Shown here in pieces: positions 19,146 to 27,536 of a DNA stretch of 64,000 bases (its first letter is position 1; each line of letters starts with the position of its first letter). The DNA lies in assembly GCA_963709555.1 (NCBI GenBank), contig CAVPWR010000004.1:1-64000 (forward strand), given 5' to 3'. Made by a program: the position numbers and the translations under genes. The notes under the pieces are model-generated. The model was not told the origin of the DNA. It saw only the letters and a list, made by a program, of their open reading frames with translations, and made no database searches. Source of the stretch: Sulfurisoma sp963709555. Its GTDB lineage: Bacteria; Pseudomonadota; Gammaproteobacteria; Burkholderiales; Rhodocyclaceae.

Positions 19146-20491
19146 CGGTGCCGTTGGGTTTCCTGTCCCGCGCCAATGTCGCCGAACAATACGCGGGCGC
19201 AAAGGCCTTTGCCGCCGGGACCCGCATCGAGTTCGAGGCGCGCACCATGCAGTTCGGCGATGCGGGCGACGATCGACAGTCCCAGGCCCGAGCCGCTCTC
19301 GTCGCTGCCGGAAACGCGGTAGAAGCGGTCGAGTACGCGGGTCCGCTCCTCTGGCGCGATGCCGGGGCCCTGGTCGATGACTTCGATGCAGGCGCCGCCG
19401 TCACTCAGCAGGCGCAGTGCCACGCCAACGCCGCAATGCGGATTGCCTTCAGCAAGGCCGTCGCATGCCGGACTGTAGCGCACGGCATTGTCGATGAGGT
19501 TGCGCAGCAGGACGCCTAGCAGCGCCGCTTCGCCTGGTATCGTAACGACGGGGCTTTCGGCCAGGGAAAGATCGACATTCCTGGCCATGGCGGCAGGCGC
19601 GGCCTGCGCCACGGCCGTGGCGGCAAGCTGGTGCAGATCGCAGGGTGCGAACTTGCCGTTGATGGCGTCGGCATCGAGCCGCGCCAGCGTCAGCAACTGT
19701 TCGAGAAGATGCGTGGCGCGGTCGGTAGCCTCGATGACATGGGCGAGGGCGGTATCCCGCGATGTCGCGTCGCTGGCGCCCTGCGCCACCTGGGCATGGG
19801 TGCGCATCGCCGCCAGCGGCGTGCGCAGTTCGTGGGCGGCGTCGGCGGTGAAGCGGCGCTCCTGTTCGAGCGAATGGCCAACGCGGGCGAGGAGTTGGTT
19901 GAGCCTCTCGAGTACCGGCGTGAGCTCGCTCGGCGCGTTGGTGGCGTCGATGGGGTCGAGCCGGTTGGCGTCGCGATGACTGATGTCGTCGGCCAGGCGG
20001 GAGAGCGGGCGCAGGTTGCCGCCGATGAGCAAGGCGAGCGCCAGTGCCAGCACCGGGAGAGCAATGGCGAGGGGGGCCAGCAGGTGGCTGGCAAGTTCCC
20101 CCGAAATGTCGTCGCGAGCCTCGCGCGTTTCGCCGACCTGGACCAGATATTGCCCGTTTGCACTCCAGGCGCTATAGACGCGCCAGCGGCTGCCGGCGAA
20201 CTCGGCGTCGGCGTAACCCTGGTCGGACGGAGCGAGGCGGTGATCGGGGGCGTTGGCGGAATGGACGCGCAGATCGCGACCTTTCTCCCACACCTGGAAG
20301 GTCACTTTGCGCAGATAGCGGTGCGCCGGCAGGTGCTCGTCCAGTTCGTCGGGTTCGTGGCCAACGAAGGCCGTGAGCAGCGAGGCCGCCTGGGCGAGAT
20401 GGGCATCGAGGATTTCCTCGGTCTCGTGGCGGGTCTCGAACCAGGCAGCCAACGCCACCGCCAGCCAGATCGCGGTGACCAGCGCGAGCAC
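19142..20491 (-). CDS. Membrane sensor histidine kinase (QseC/TctE type)
   Basis: Inner-membrane kinase of about 449 aa. It has an N-terminal membrane segment, a periplasmic domain of about 115 residues, a second membrane segment (LAPLAIALPVLALALALLIGG) and a HAMP region. The HisKA phospho-site is RRFTADAAHELRTPLAAMRTHAQ, and the HATPase shows N box NLIDNAVRYSP and GSGLGLSIVARI. The first clear start is GTG 20491. A GAAGG box at 20510-20514 is placed better for a CTG at 20503, so the true start is uncertain. It is downstream of its response regulator (26-bp gap) and of the cytochrome genes, so it probably controls or senses that respiratory module. Confidence 0.87.
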   Translation of the reverse strand: MLALVTAIWLAVALAAWFETRHETEEILDAHLAQAASLLTAFVGHEPDELDEHLPAHRYLRKVTFQVWEKGRDLRVHSANAPDHRLAPSDQGYADAEFAGSRWRVYSAWSANGQYLVQVGETREARDDISGELASHLLAPLAIALPVLALALALLIGGNLRPLSRLADDISHRDANRLDPIDATNAPSELTPVLERLNQLLARVGHSLEQERRFTADAAHELRTPLAAMRTHAQVAQGASDATSRDTALAHVIEATDRATHLLEQLLTLARLDADAINGKFAPCDLHQLAATAVAQAAPAAMARNVDLSLAESPVVTIPGEAALLGVLLRNLIDNAVRYSPACDGLAEGNPHCGVGVALRLLSDGGACIEVIDQGPGIAPEERTRVLDRFYRVSGSDESGSGLGLSIVARIAELHGARLELDAGPGGKGLCARVLFGDIGAGQETQRHR

Positions 20492-20517
20492 GCCGGCGAT
20501 CAGTTTCGACCTTCAGG

Positions 20518-21177
20518 CTAGCCATGCGGCACCATGTAGCCGACTCCGCGCACGGTGCGGATCAGTTCCGGCGCAAGTTTCTTGCGCAGGTGATGAACAT
20601 GGACCTCGAGCGCGTTCGACTCGACTTCCTCACCCCAGGGGTAGAGCTTGCCCTCGAGCTGGGCGCGGGTCAGCACGCGACCGGCGTTGAGCAGCAGCTC
20701 GTGCAGCAAGGCGAATTCGCGCGGGGCGAGGTCGACGGCGTGTCCCTGCCAGCGCACGGTGCGTGCAGCGGGATCGAGCGTCAGCTCGCCGTGCTCGAGC
20801 ACGGGCGCGGCCCCACCGGCGGAGCGGCGTACCAGGGCGCGCAACCGGGCGGCGAGTTCGCCGAGATCGAAGGGCTTGACCATGTAGTCGTCGCCGCCGG
20901 CATCGAGGCCGGCGATCACGTCCTGCGAGGTGTCGCGGGCGGTGAGGATCAGCACGGGGATGGCATTGCGCGTCGCGCGCAGCTGCCGCAATACGTCGAG
21001 GCCCGACATGCGCGGCAGGCCGAGGTCGAGCACGACGGCCGAGAAGGACTCGGACTGCAGCGCGGCGAGCCCCGCCACGCCGTCCTGTACCCAGTCGGCC
21101 TGGAAACCCGCCTGCCTGAGGCCGGCGAGGATGCCCTCGCCGAGCAGGCGGTCGTCTTCGACGATCAGGATGCGCAT
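20518..21177 (-). CDS. OmpR-family response regulator (QseB/TctD type)
   Basis: A 219-aa DNA-binding regulator. The receiver (residues 1-115) has the acidic pair in ILIVEDD, phospho-acceptor Asp in AVVLDLGLP and Lys in YMVKPFD. The winged-helix output domain (about 125-219) includes LTRAQLEGKLYPWGEEVESNALEVHVHHLRKKL. It is encoded 9 bp behind the cytochrome b561 gene and 26 bp before its kinase. Confidence 0.93.
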   Translation of the reverse strand: MRILIVEDDRLLGEGILAGLRQAGFQADWVQDGVAGLAALQSESFSAVVLDLGLPRMSGLDVLRQLRATRNAIPVLILTARDTSQDVIAGLDAGGDDYMVKPFDLGELAARLRALVRRSAGGAAPVLEHGELTLDPAARTVRWQGHAVDLAPREFALLHELLLNAGRVLTRAQLEGKLYPWGEEVESNALEVHVHHLRKKLAPELIRTVRGVGYMVPHG

Positions 21178-21186
21178 GACGGAATT

Positions 21187-21876
21187 CTAGTCGCGGTGGT
21201 CGCGCTTATCGTGCTTGTCATGCGTCTTCTCCTGCCCGGCCTTGCCTGGCGCGGCATTGGTCGCATCCTGCAGCGAATTCCAGCCGAAGGTGGCGACCGC
21301 GCCAGCCAACAGTAGCGCAAAGAAGCCGTTGCCGCGCTGGATGCCTTCGTCAGCTGTTCCATCCTTGCGGCCGGTGATCATGGCGCGCACCAGATTTTCC
21401 CTGTGCAGCAGGCTGCTGGCGATGACGCCGAGGACATGGATGACGACGACCGCGAGCATGGCATTGGCACAGGCCTCATGGACCTCCTCCAGCCACTCGC
21501 CGCCGAGTTCGTTGTACATCGCGTAGCCGGTGGCGCCCGTGGCCAGGCCCAGCACCAGCAGCAGCACGATGGCGACCGCGCCGGCGGGGTTGTGGCCGAT
21601 GAAATGCCGCGGCCGGCCGGCGAGGAGCGATTTCGCATAGTCGATGACGGCGGCGGGGCCGCGCACGAACTCGGAGAAACGGGCGTAGCGCGAGCCGATG
21701 AAGCCCCACGCCAGGCGGAAGGCGATCAGGCCGAGCAGGATGTAGCCGCTGGTGACGTGGATGGCGGCGAGGCGCTCCGATTCCGAGGTGAGGTAGGAGG
21801 TGGCGAAGCTGACGGCCAGCGACCAGTGGAAGACGCGGGTCGGAATATCCCAGACGAGGATGCGTTGAGTTTTCAT
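21187..21876 (-). CDS. Cytochrome b561-type membrane protein
   Basis: A 229-aa inner-membrane dihaem cytochrome b of the B561/Ni-Fe-hydrogenase b-subunit fold. It has four membrane segments, with haem-ligand histidines in PTRVFHWSLAVSF, AAIHVTSGYILLGL, EEVHEACANAM and VVVIHVLGVIA. A soluble His/Lys/Asp-rich tail (EKTHDKHDKRDHRD) follows the last helix. I chose ATG 21876, which has a GGAG site seven bases upstream. The frame continues open to ATG 21957, but those 27 codons belong to a repeat element. It probably passes electrons between quinone and the two periplasmic c-type cytochromes of the operon. Confidence 0.87.
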   Translation of the reverse strand: MKTQRILVWDIPTRVFHWSLAVSFATSYLTSESERLAAIHVTSGYILLGLIAFRLAWGFIGSRYARFSEFVRGPAAVIDYAKSLLAGRPRHFIGHNPAGAVAIVLLLVLGLATGATGYAMYNELGGEWLEEVHEACANAMLAVVVIHVLGVIASSLLHRENLVRAMITGRKDGTADEGIQRGNGFFALLLAGAVATFGWNSLQDATNAAPGKAGQEKTHDKHDKRDHRD

Positions 21877-21884
21877 TTCAGTCT

Positions 21885-21957
21885 CCTGCCGGGCCGCCCC
21901 AAGGGAGACGGTGCGCCCCTGTGGGGGCAGCGAACGAACGTGAGCGTGGGGGGCCAT
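21885..21957 (-). repeat. Intergenic hairpin/leader-ORF repeat, short form, copy R2
   Basis: Minus-strand copy of the element between the dihaem cytochrome gene and the cytochrome b gene. Its ATG (21957-21955) follows directly on the TAA of the upstream gene. It has CCCCCCACGCTCACG, the stem-loop GCCCCCACAGGGGC and the 3' block CTTGGGGCGGCCCGGC. Here the leader frame has no stop and runs in phase into cytochrome b, which can mislead start-site prediction. Confidence 0.65.
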
Positions 21958-22416
21958 TTATTTTTCCTTGATGCGGCGCCAGCCGGCCGGCAGCTTGATG
22001 CTGTTTTCCGAGTAGTCGCCACGTTCGGCGGCAGTGTGGCAGGCGGCGCAGTCGGCGAATGAAATTTTCGCCGGCGGCGTGGGCCCGTGCTCGCGAACGA
22101 ACCAGTTGCTGCGGGTCATGCGGGCGCTCGCTTCGGTCGGCGCATGTTTGTCGCGGTTGCTGGCAGATTGCTGCAAAAAGTCGGCGATGGCGGTACGGCG
22201 CTTGGGATCGAGGCTGGCGTCGCTGCCGTAGTGTTTGTCGAGCTGCGCCATGACCTGCTGCCAGCCGGGCGCGGTCAGCAATTGTGGCGGGTAGGCGACA
22301 TGGCAACTGGCGCATTCCTCGACATAGGCGGCGGGGAAGGGGCCGTAGGCGTGGTTGCCGGCCCCGGCAGCGGTCGTTGCGGCGGCGAGGGCGAGCAGGA
22401 TGAGAGTCTTTTTCAT
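21958..22416 (-). CDS. Dihaem cytochrome c (DHC family)
   Basis: Periplasmic c-type cytochrome of about 152 aa with a signal peptide (MKKTLILLALAAATTAAGA) and two haem motifs, CASCH near the mature N-terminus and CAACH near the C-terminus. This pattern and the SNWFVREHGP segment fit the diheme cytochrome c (DHC) family known from phototrophic and respiring proteobacteria. The start at 22416 was preferred to 22422. Codons near 22175-22198 coincide with a copy of the 24-nt dispersed repeat (peptide RTAIADF). It lies between the DUF1924 cytochrome and cytochrome b genes. Confidence 0.88.
   Translation of the reverse strand: MKKTLILLALAAATTAAGAGNHAYGPFPAAYVEECASCHVAYPPQLLTAPGWQQVMAQLDKHYGSDASLDPKRRTAIADFLQQSASNRDKHAPTEASARMTRSNWFVREHGPTPPAKISFADCAACHTAAERGDYSENSIKLPAGWRRIKEK
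22175..22198 (-). repeat. 24-nt dispersed repeat, copy H (inside the dihaem cytochrome gene)
   Basis: Minus-strand copy identical to copy A (1677-1700) at 23 of 24 positions, including the CATCG variant. The host gene is on the same strand and reads it in a third frame as RTAIADF. Confidence 0.6.
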
Positions 22417-22426
22417 GGCCAACCCC

Positions 22427-22834
22427 TTACTTCACGTTGAGCAGGTAGGCGATGAAGTCGCCCTCTTCGCGCGGCGTGCAGGCGCGCTTCAAGACGTCGT
22501 TGCAGTTGCGCTTGAACCACTTCTCGATCTTCGCGGCGTCGGTGAAGCGCGCCGGGTTGGCGGCGGGCGCGAGCGGCTTGATGACCTTTTTGGTGACGGC
22601 GTGGCTGCCGCCGGCGGTCGGGGTGTCGGTGTGGCAGGTGGCGCAACTCCAGTCGCCGCCATGGGTGGAGCGGTAGAAGGCTTCGCCGCGCTGGGCGGAA
22701 AAGCCGGCAAAGCCGGGTTCGGCGGCCTTGGCCGCGGCGGCGAGGCCGGCCTGATATTCAGCGGCATTGAGTGCATGGGCGCTGCCGGCGGCGAGCAGTG
22801 CCAGCACGGTGGCGAGGGCGAGACGGTTTTGCAT
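22427..22834 (-). CDS. DUF1924 family monohaem cytochrome c
   Basis: Periplasmic protein of 135 aa with signal peptide MQNRLALATVLALLAAGSAHA and one haem motif, CATCH, in GGDWSCATCHTDTPT. The C-terminal half (WFKRNCNDVLKRACTPREEGDFIAYLLN) is the DUF1924 signature with two further cysteines. I chose ATG 22834, which has a GGAG site; the frame is open to 22867. It is the first gene of the cytochrome operon DUF1924 - DHC - cytochrome b - response regulator - kinase. The electron donor and acceptor are unknown. Confidence 0.87.
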   Translation of the reverse strand: MQNRLALATVLALLAAGSAHALNAAEYQAGLAAAAKAAEPGFAGFSAQRGEAFYRSTHGGDWSCATCHTDTPTAGGSHAVTKKVIKPLAPAANPARFTDAAKIEKWFKRNCNDVLKRACTPREEGDFIAYLLNVK

Positions 22835-22925
22835 TGCGGGCTCCATTCGGGACAAGACAGGAGCCATGCTGCGCGGGGCAGCTTAAGGCAGCCTTATGGC
22901 GCGATGCAGCCGAATGGCGGGGTGT

Positions 22926-24068
22926 TCAGCAGCAGTGTGCGGCGATCAGCGAGATGTCGTCGTGGGCGCGGCCGCCCGCCAGGTGATCCTTGGCGGCGGC
23001 AACCAATGCGGCATAACGGTCGCCGTCGCTCTTCAGCGCCGCCAGCAGCCGCTCCTCGCCGAAGAAGGTGCCGTCGGGTCCCTGCGCTTCCAGCAGGCCG
23101 TCGGAATGCAGTACCAGCTCTGCCGTGGCGTCGCTGAGCTGCACGACCTCGGTCGCCGCATCGAAGTCTTCGGACCTCAGGATGCCTAGCGGAACGTGGG
23201 CGGAGGCGAAGCGGCGCAGCACCTCGCCCCGGCCGTCGATCAGCAGGGCGTCGGGACTGCCGCCGTTCCAGACCTCGACGACGCGATTGCGGCGGTCGAT
23301 GCAGGCCAGCGTCGCCGCGACATAGAAGCCGACCGGGATCTGCCGCTTGAGCGAGGCGTTCATCTCGTTCACGATCACCCGCAGCGTGATGCCGCGCTCG
23401 CACATGGTGCGGAAGGTCTGGGCGATCGGCAGCAGCGGCAGGGCGGCCGTGAGGCCGTGCCCCATCGAGTCGGCGTGCAACAGGTAGAGGTGGCCGAACC
23501 GCGAGCGGCAGGCGACGATCAGGTCGCCGCTGAAGCGCGCGGCCGGCTCCAGCCACATGTGCAGGCCGGAGTCGACGCTGCTGGTGGAGTTGATCATCAT
23601 GTCCATCAGCGCCTGGGCGGTCTCCTGCTCCTGCTCGGCCTCGTCGCGGTACTCCTGCAGCTCTGCCGCCGTCGTCGCCAGCCGCTCCTGCATCTCGGCG
23701 ATGCGCTGCATGACGCGGATCTTGGTCTCGAGCAGGGTGAGGTCGATGGGCTTGGTGAGGTAGTCGTCGCCGCCGGCCTCGAGGCCGCGCACCACGTCGT
23801 CGCCATGGCTCAGGGCGCTGACGAAGATGATGGGCACCCAGCGATCGCCGGCAATCTCGCGGATGAGGCGCGTCGCTTCGATGCCGCTGATGTCGGGAAG
23901 CATGACATCCATCAGCACCAGGTCCGGGCGCTCCTTGGCGAAGGCGTCGACGCCGCCCCGTCCGGTGGCGGCGGTGGTCACCCGGTGGCCGAGCTGGCCG
24001 AGGAAACCCTGCAGCAGGCTGAGGTTCTGCGGCGTGTCGTCTACCGCCAGGATATGCAGCGCGGTCAT
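22926..24068 (-). CDS. PP2C/SpoIIE-type phosphatase response regulator
   Basis: A 380-aa regulator with a receiver (about residues 5-120; Asp in PDLVLMDVMLP, Lys in YLTKPID) and a coiled-coil linker (MQERLATTAAELQEYRDEAEQ). The C-terminal SpoIIE/PP2C serine phosphatase domain runs from about residue 175 to 378 (ARFSGDLIVA, LLHADSMGHGLTAAL, LLHSDGLLEAQ, AHDDISLIAA) and keeps the metal-binding aspartates. Such proteins usually dephosphorylate STAS-domain anti-sigma antagonists, and a STAS gene opens this operon. The start overlaps the stop of the HD-GYP gene (ATGA). Confidence 0.9.
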   Translation of the reverse strand: MTALHILAVDDTPQNLSLLQGFLGQLGHRVTTAATGRGGVDAFAKERPDLVLMDVMLPDISGIEATRLIREIAGDRWVPIIFVSALSHGDDVVRGLEAGGDDYLTKPIDLTLLETKIRVMQRIAEMQERLATTAAELQEYRDEAEQEQETAQALMDMMINSTSSVDSGLHMWLEPAARFSGDLIVACRSRFGHLYLLHADSMGHGLTAALPLLPIAQTFRTMCERGITLRVIVNEMNASLKRQIPVGFYVAATLACIDRRNRVVEVWNGGSPDALLIDGRGEVLRRFASAHVPLGILRSEDFDAATEVVQLSDATAELVLHSDGLLEAQGPDGTFFGEERLLAALKSDGDRYAALVAAAKDHLAGGRAHDDISLIAAHCC

Positions 24069-25168
24069 GCGGCGGCAGCCTCCGGCTCGGCGTAGCGGTC
24101 GCGGATGCCGAGCATTGCGTCGAGGCTGGCGACGAAACGATCGACCAGGTCCGCATCGAAGTGCCGGCCGCGCTGCTCCTGCATGAACGCGACGGCCTGC
24201 TCTACCGGCCAGGCCCGCTTGTAGGGGCGCGAGCTGGTCAGGGCATCGAAGACGTCGGCCACGGCGACGATGCGGCCGACCAGGGGGATGTCCTCGCCGG
24301 CCAGTCCGGCGGGATAGCCGCTGCCGTCCCATTTTTCGTGGTGGGTCAGCGCGATGTCGCGCGCCAGGCGCAGCAGCGGGGCCGGATGGCCGTCGAGCAG
24401 GTCGGCGCCGATGCGCGCATGGGTCTTCATCAGGGTCCATTCGTCGGCGTCGAGCTTGCCCGGCTTGAGCAGCACCCGGTCGGGTATGCCGATCTTGCCG
24501 ATGTCATGCATGGGGCTGGCGTGCAGCAGCAGGTCCGCCTCCGCCTCGTCCATGCCGGCCTGACGGCCGAGCAGCTGCGAATAGCGGCTCATGCGGATGA
24601 TGTGCAGCCCGGTCTCGTTGTCGCGGAACTCGGCCGCGCGGCCAAGGCGCTGGATGATCTCCATGCGCGTGTCGTGCAGCTCCTGCCGGCTCTCGCGCAC
24701 CTGGCCCTGGAGCAGGCGGTTCTGTTCGCCGAGGAAGATCTGGTATTGGTGCACTTCGAGCAGGTTCTTGACCCGGGCCATCAACTCCGCCATGTCGAAG
24801 GGCTTGGTCAGGAAATCCCGCGCCCCGCCGCGCAGCGCGCGCAGGCGCCGCTCGGGGTCGGTCTGTGCGGTGAGGACCAGGATGGTCGGCGGCTGCTCCA
24901 GCGCCCGAAGCTGCTCCATGACCTGGAAGCCGTCGAGGTGCGGCATGTTGAGGTCGAGCAGCACGAGCTCCGTGCCCTGCTGCGCGACATTGGCCAGCAC
25001 CTCGCGCGGGTCGGTGATGCCGACCACCGCATCGTAGCCCTCGCTCGCCAGCATCTGCAGCAGCAGCCGCACGTTGGTGGGCTCGTCGTCGACGATCAGG
25101 ATGCGGCCCGGTGGATTTTGCGGCAACGCCTCGGCAAGGGGGGGGCGGGTCGGATCAACTTGCGCCAT
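24065..25168 (-). CDS. HD-GYP domain response regulator (c-di-GMP phosphodiesterase)
   Basis: A 367-aa protein with a receiver (about residues 20-135; Asp in LVLLDLNMP, Lys in FLTKPFD) and an HD-GYP domain with intact ASPMHDIGKIGIPD and WDGSGYPAGLAGEDIP motifs, so cyclic-di-GMP hydrolysis is expected. The first 14 bases overlap the end of the LOV hybrid kinase gene and its end overlaps the PP2C regulator. Tight coupling suggests it receives signal from the two hybrid kinases. It is a paralogue of the protein at 10175-11236. Confidence 0.9.
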   Translation of the reverse strand: MAQVDPTRPPLAEALPQNPPGRILIVDDEPTNVRLLLQMLASEGYDAVVGITDPREVLANVAQQGTELVLLDLNMPHLDGFQVMEQLRALEQPPTILVLTAQTDPERRLRALRGGARDFLTKPFDMAELMARVKNLLEVHQYQIFLGEQNRLLQGQVRESRQELHDTRMEIIQRLGRAAEFRDNETGLHIIRMSRYSQLLGRQAGMDEAEADLLLHASPMHDIGKIGIPDRVLLKPGKLDADEWTLMKTHARIGADLLDGHPAPLLRLARDIALTHHEKWDGSGYPAGLAGEDIPLVGRIVAVADVFDALTSSRPYKRAWPVEQAVAFMQEQRGRHFDADLVDRFVASLDAMLGIRDRYAEPEAAAA

Positions 25169-27536
25169 GTTGCGATTCCTTCAGGTAATTTGAGATGACA
25201 TTCAGGATCCTGCTGACCTTGTAGGGCTTGGTGACGTATTCGCGGAAACCCGCCGCGGCTGCACGCTCCAGCATGGCCGGCATGGCATTGGCGGAAACGG
25301 CGACGACCGGAATGTTAGCGCAGGCCGCGGAGCGCGACAGCCGCTCGAAGGTCTCGAAGCCGTCCAGGTCCGGCAGGTCGATGTCGAGCAGGATCAGGTC
25401 GGGTCGCATTTCATCCGCGATGCGCAGGCCCTCGGCCGCGGTGTCGGCGACCAGCAGCTTGACGTTCCCCAAGTAGTCGTGCACCAGCGTCGCCATCAGG
25501 TGGGCATTGGCCGCGTTGTCCTCGATATAGAGCACAGAGCCCGCACAGGCCGAATGCCCGGTTTGCTCGCCGGCGGTCGCCGCGGCAAGGGGCGGCTCGG
25601 CGCAGTCGGCCTGGTCCGCACGCGGCAGGATGAACCAGAAGGTGCTGCCCTGGGCGGGGGCGCTGACGCAGCCGATGGTGCCGCCCATGCCCTCGACCAG
25701 GCGCTTGCAGATGGTCAGGCCGATGCCGGTGCCTTCGACCTTGCTGTCGGCGCCGACCAGCCGGTGGAAGGGCTCGAACAGTTCGGCCTGGCGCTCGTGA
25801 GGGATTCCCGGTCCGGTGTCGCGCACGGCGAAGCGGACCTGTGCGGGCTCCTCCGTCGTGACGATGAGTTCGGTCAGGCCGCCGGCATTGTTGTACTTGA
25901 CGGCATTGGCGAGGAGATTGACCAGTACCTGCTTGAGCCGGGTACGGTCGGCACGGACTGCCGCACCCTCCGGCAGGTCGCACCGTGCCGTCATCGCGAT
26001 GCCTGCTTCGCGCGTGACGGGTTTGACCAGCGCCAGGCATTCCTCGACGATGCCCCGGCAATCCTGCGCTTCGAGCTTCAGGTCGGCGCGCCCCGACTCG
26101 ACGCGCGCGAGATCGAGCACCTCGTTGATCAGGTCAAGCAGGTGCCGGCCCGCGGTGAGGATCTCGTGCAGGTTATCCCGCGCCATCTCGTCGAGCGCGG
26201 GGTTGCGATGCAGCAGCTGGCTGAAGCCGAGGATCGCGTTCATCGGCGTGCGCAGTTCGTGCGACATGCGCGACAGGAACTCGCTCTTGGCGCGGTTGGC
26301 CTGCTCGGCCGATTCCTTGGCTCCGAGCAGTTCGGTTTCACGCGCCTTTTCCGCGGTGATGTCCTGCAGGGTGCCGGAAAGCTGCACGGCGCTGCCGGCA
26401 GCGTCAAAGCTGGCACGACCGCGCACACGCATCCAACGCGTCGTGCCGTCGCCGAGCATCACGCGGTGATCGAGCTCCTGCACGCCCGGTGCGGACACCG
26501 CGCGCAGTTGGGTTTCACGCAATGCTGCGCGGTCTTCGGGATGCACGCGTTCGAAGTACAAGTCGAGCGTGGGCGTGGTCAGCTGCGAGTCGAGGCCCAG
26601 CAGTTCGAACACCTCGTCCGACCATTCGCCGCTGCCGTCTGCCAGGTGGATGACCCAGTTGCCGAGGCGGGTGATCTGCTGGGCCTCACGTAGCAGATCG
26701 GTGCTGTGGCGCAGGGCGGCCTCGGCATCGACGCGCGTGGTGGCGTCGTTGGAAACGCCGATGAAATGGGTCAGTTCGCCGCGGTCGTTGTGCACCGGGG
26801 CGATTACCAGTTCGTTCCAGAAGGCGCTGCCGTCCTTGCGGTAGTTGCGCAGCAGCGCCCGCGCCGGCGTGCCGTCGCGCAGTGCCGCGCGGATCGAGTC
26901 CAGCCCGGGCTGGCGGGTGTCGGGCCCCTGCAGAAAGCGGCAGTTGCGGCCGAGCACTTCGTCGCGGCCATAACCGCTCATCGCCTCGAAGGCGGGATTG
27001 ACGTAGATCAGCGGCTGGTCGCCGGCGCGGGCATCGGCGATGCTGATCGCGTCGATGGCGGCGTCCATGGCCTGCGACTGCAGGGCGATGAGCTTCTGCG
27101 AGGCCTTGAGCTCGGTGATGTCGGTGCGGATGGAGACATACTGCACTGGCCGGCCGCCATCGTCGAGGAAGGGGACGATGCTGCTGGCGACCCAGTAGAG
27201 GGCGCCGTCCTTGCGGCGGTTGCAGATCTCGCCCTGCCAGGTCCGGCCCGCCGCGATGGTGGCCCACAGGTCCGCGTAGAAGGCCACGGAATGGTGTCCC
27301 GACTTGACGATGCGGTGGTTTTGCCCGAGCAATTCCTCGCGCGCGTAGCCGCTGGTCCGGCAGAAGTGATCGTTGGCGTAGATGATGCGGCCGGCGGCGT
27401 CGGCGACGCTGACGATGGCATGCTGGTCGAGCGTTGCCCGCAGCCGCTCGAGGTCGGTGCGGTCCTGCTCAAGCGCTTGTGCATCATCCACCGGCGCGGC
27501 CTCGCGCCGCGGCTGACTGCGCCTGTCGTACCACAT
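25155..27536 (-). CDS. LOV/PAS hybrid histidine kinase (putative blue-light sensor)
   Basis: Soluble hybrid kinase of 793 aa: PAS (about residues 30-145), LOV-type PAS (about 150-268), PAS (about 285-398), HisKA with His426 in LSRMSHELRTPMNA, HATPase (about 530-645) and a C-terminal receiver (Asp in LILLDIDLPDLDG). The second PAS carries the flavin-binding signature GRNCRFLQGPDT with the photoactive cysteine at residue 199 and the Asn pair at 231 (RNYRKDG) and 241 (FWNEL). The usual glutamine of the last strand is serine (FIGVSND). Blue-light sensing is therefore likely but unproven. The start is ATG 27536, overlapping the upstream TGA (TGATG); the frame is open further upstream but codes nothing plausible. 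Confidence 0.9.
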   Translation of the reverse strand: MWYDRRSQPRREAAPVDDAQALEQDRTDLERLRATLDQHAIVSVADAAGRIIYANDHFCRTSGYAREELLGQNHRIVKSGHHSVAFYADLWATIAAGRTWQGEICNRRKDGALYWVASSIVPFLDDGGRPVQYVSIRTDITELKASQKLIALQSQAMDAAIDAISIADARAGDQPLIYVNPAFEAMSGYGRDEVLGRNCRFLQGPDTRQPGLDSIRAALRDGTPARALLRNYRKDGSAFWNELVIAPVHNDRGELTHFIGVSNDATTRVDAEAALRHSTDLLREAQQITRLGNWVIHLADGSGEWSDEVFELLGLDSQLTTPTLDLYFERVHPEDRAALRETQLRAVSAPGVQELDHRVMLGDGTTRWMRVRGRASFDAAGSAVQLSGTLQDITAEKARETELLGAKESAEQANRAKSEFLSRMSHELRTPMNAILGFSQLLHRNPALDEMARDNLHEILTAGRHLLDLINEVLDLARVESGRADLKLEAQDCRGIVEECLALVKPVTREAGIAMTARCDLPEGAAVRADRTRLKQVLVNLLANAVKYNNAGGLTELIVTTEEPAQVRFAVRDTGPGIPHERQAELFEPFHRLVGADSKVEGTGIGLTICKRLVEGMGGTIGCVSAPAQGSTFWFILPRADQADCAEPPLAAATAGEQTGHSACAGSVLYIEDNAANAHLMATLVHDYLGNVKLLVADTAAEGLRIADEMRPDLILLDIDLPDLDGFETFERLSRSAACANIPVVAVSANAMPAMLERAAAAGFREYVTKPYKVSRILNVISNYLKESQHGAS

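Noticed and set aside
24069..24440. Upstream extension of the PP2C regulator frame
   Set aside because: It reads through the HD-GYP gene in another frame; the receiver begins cleanly at 24068.
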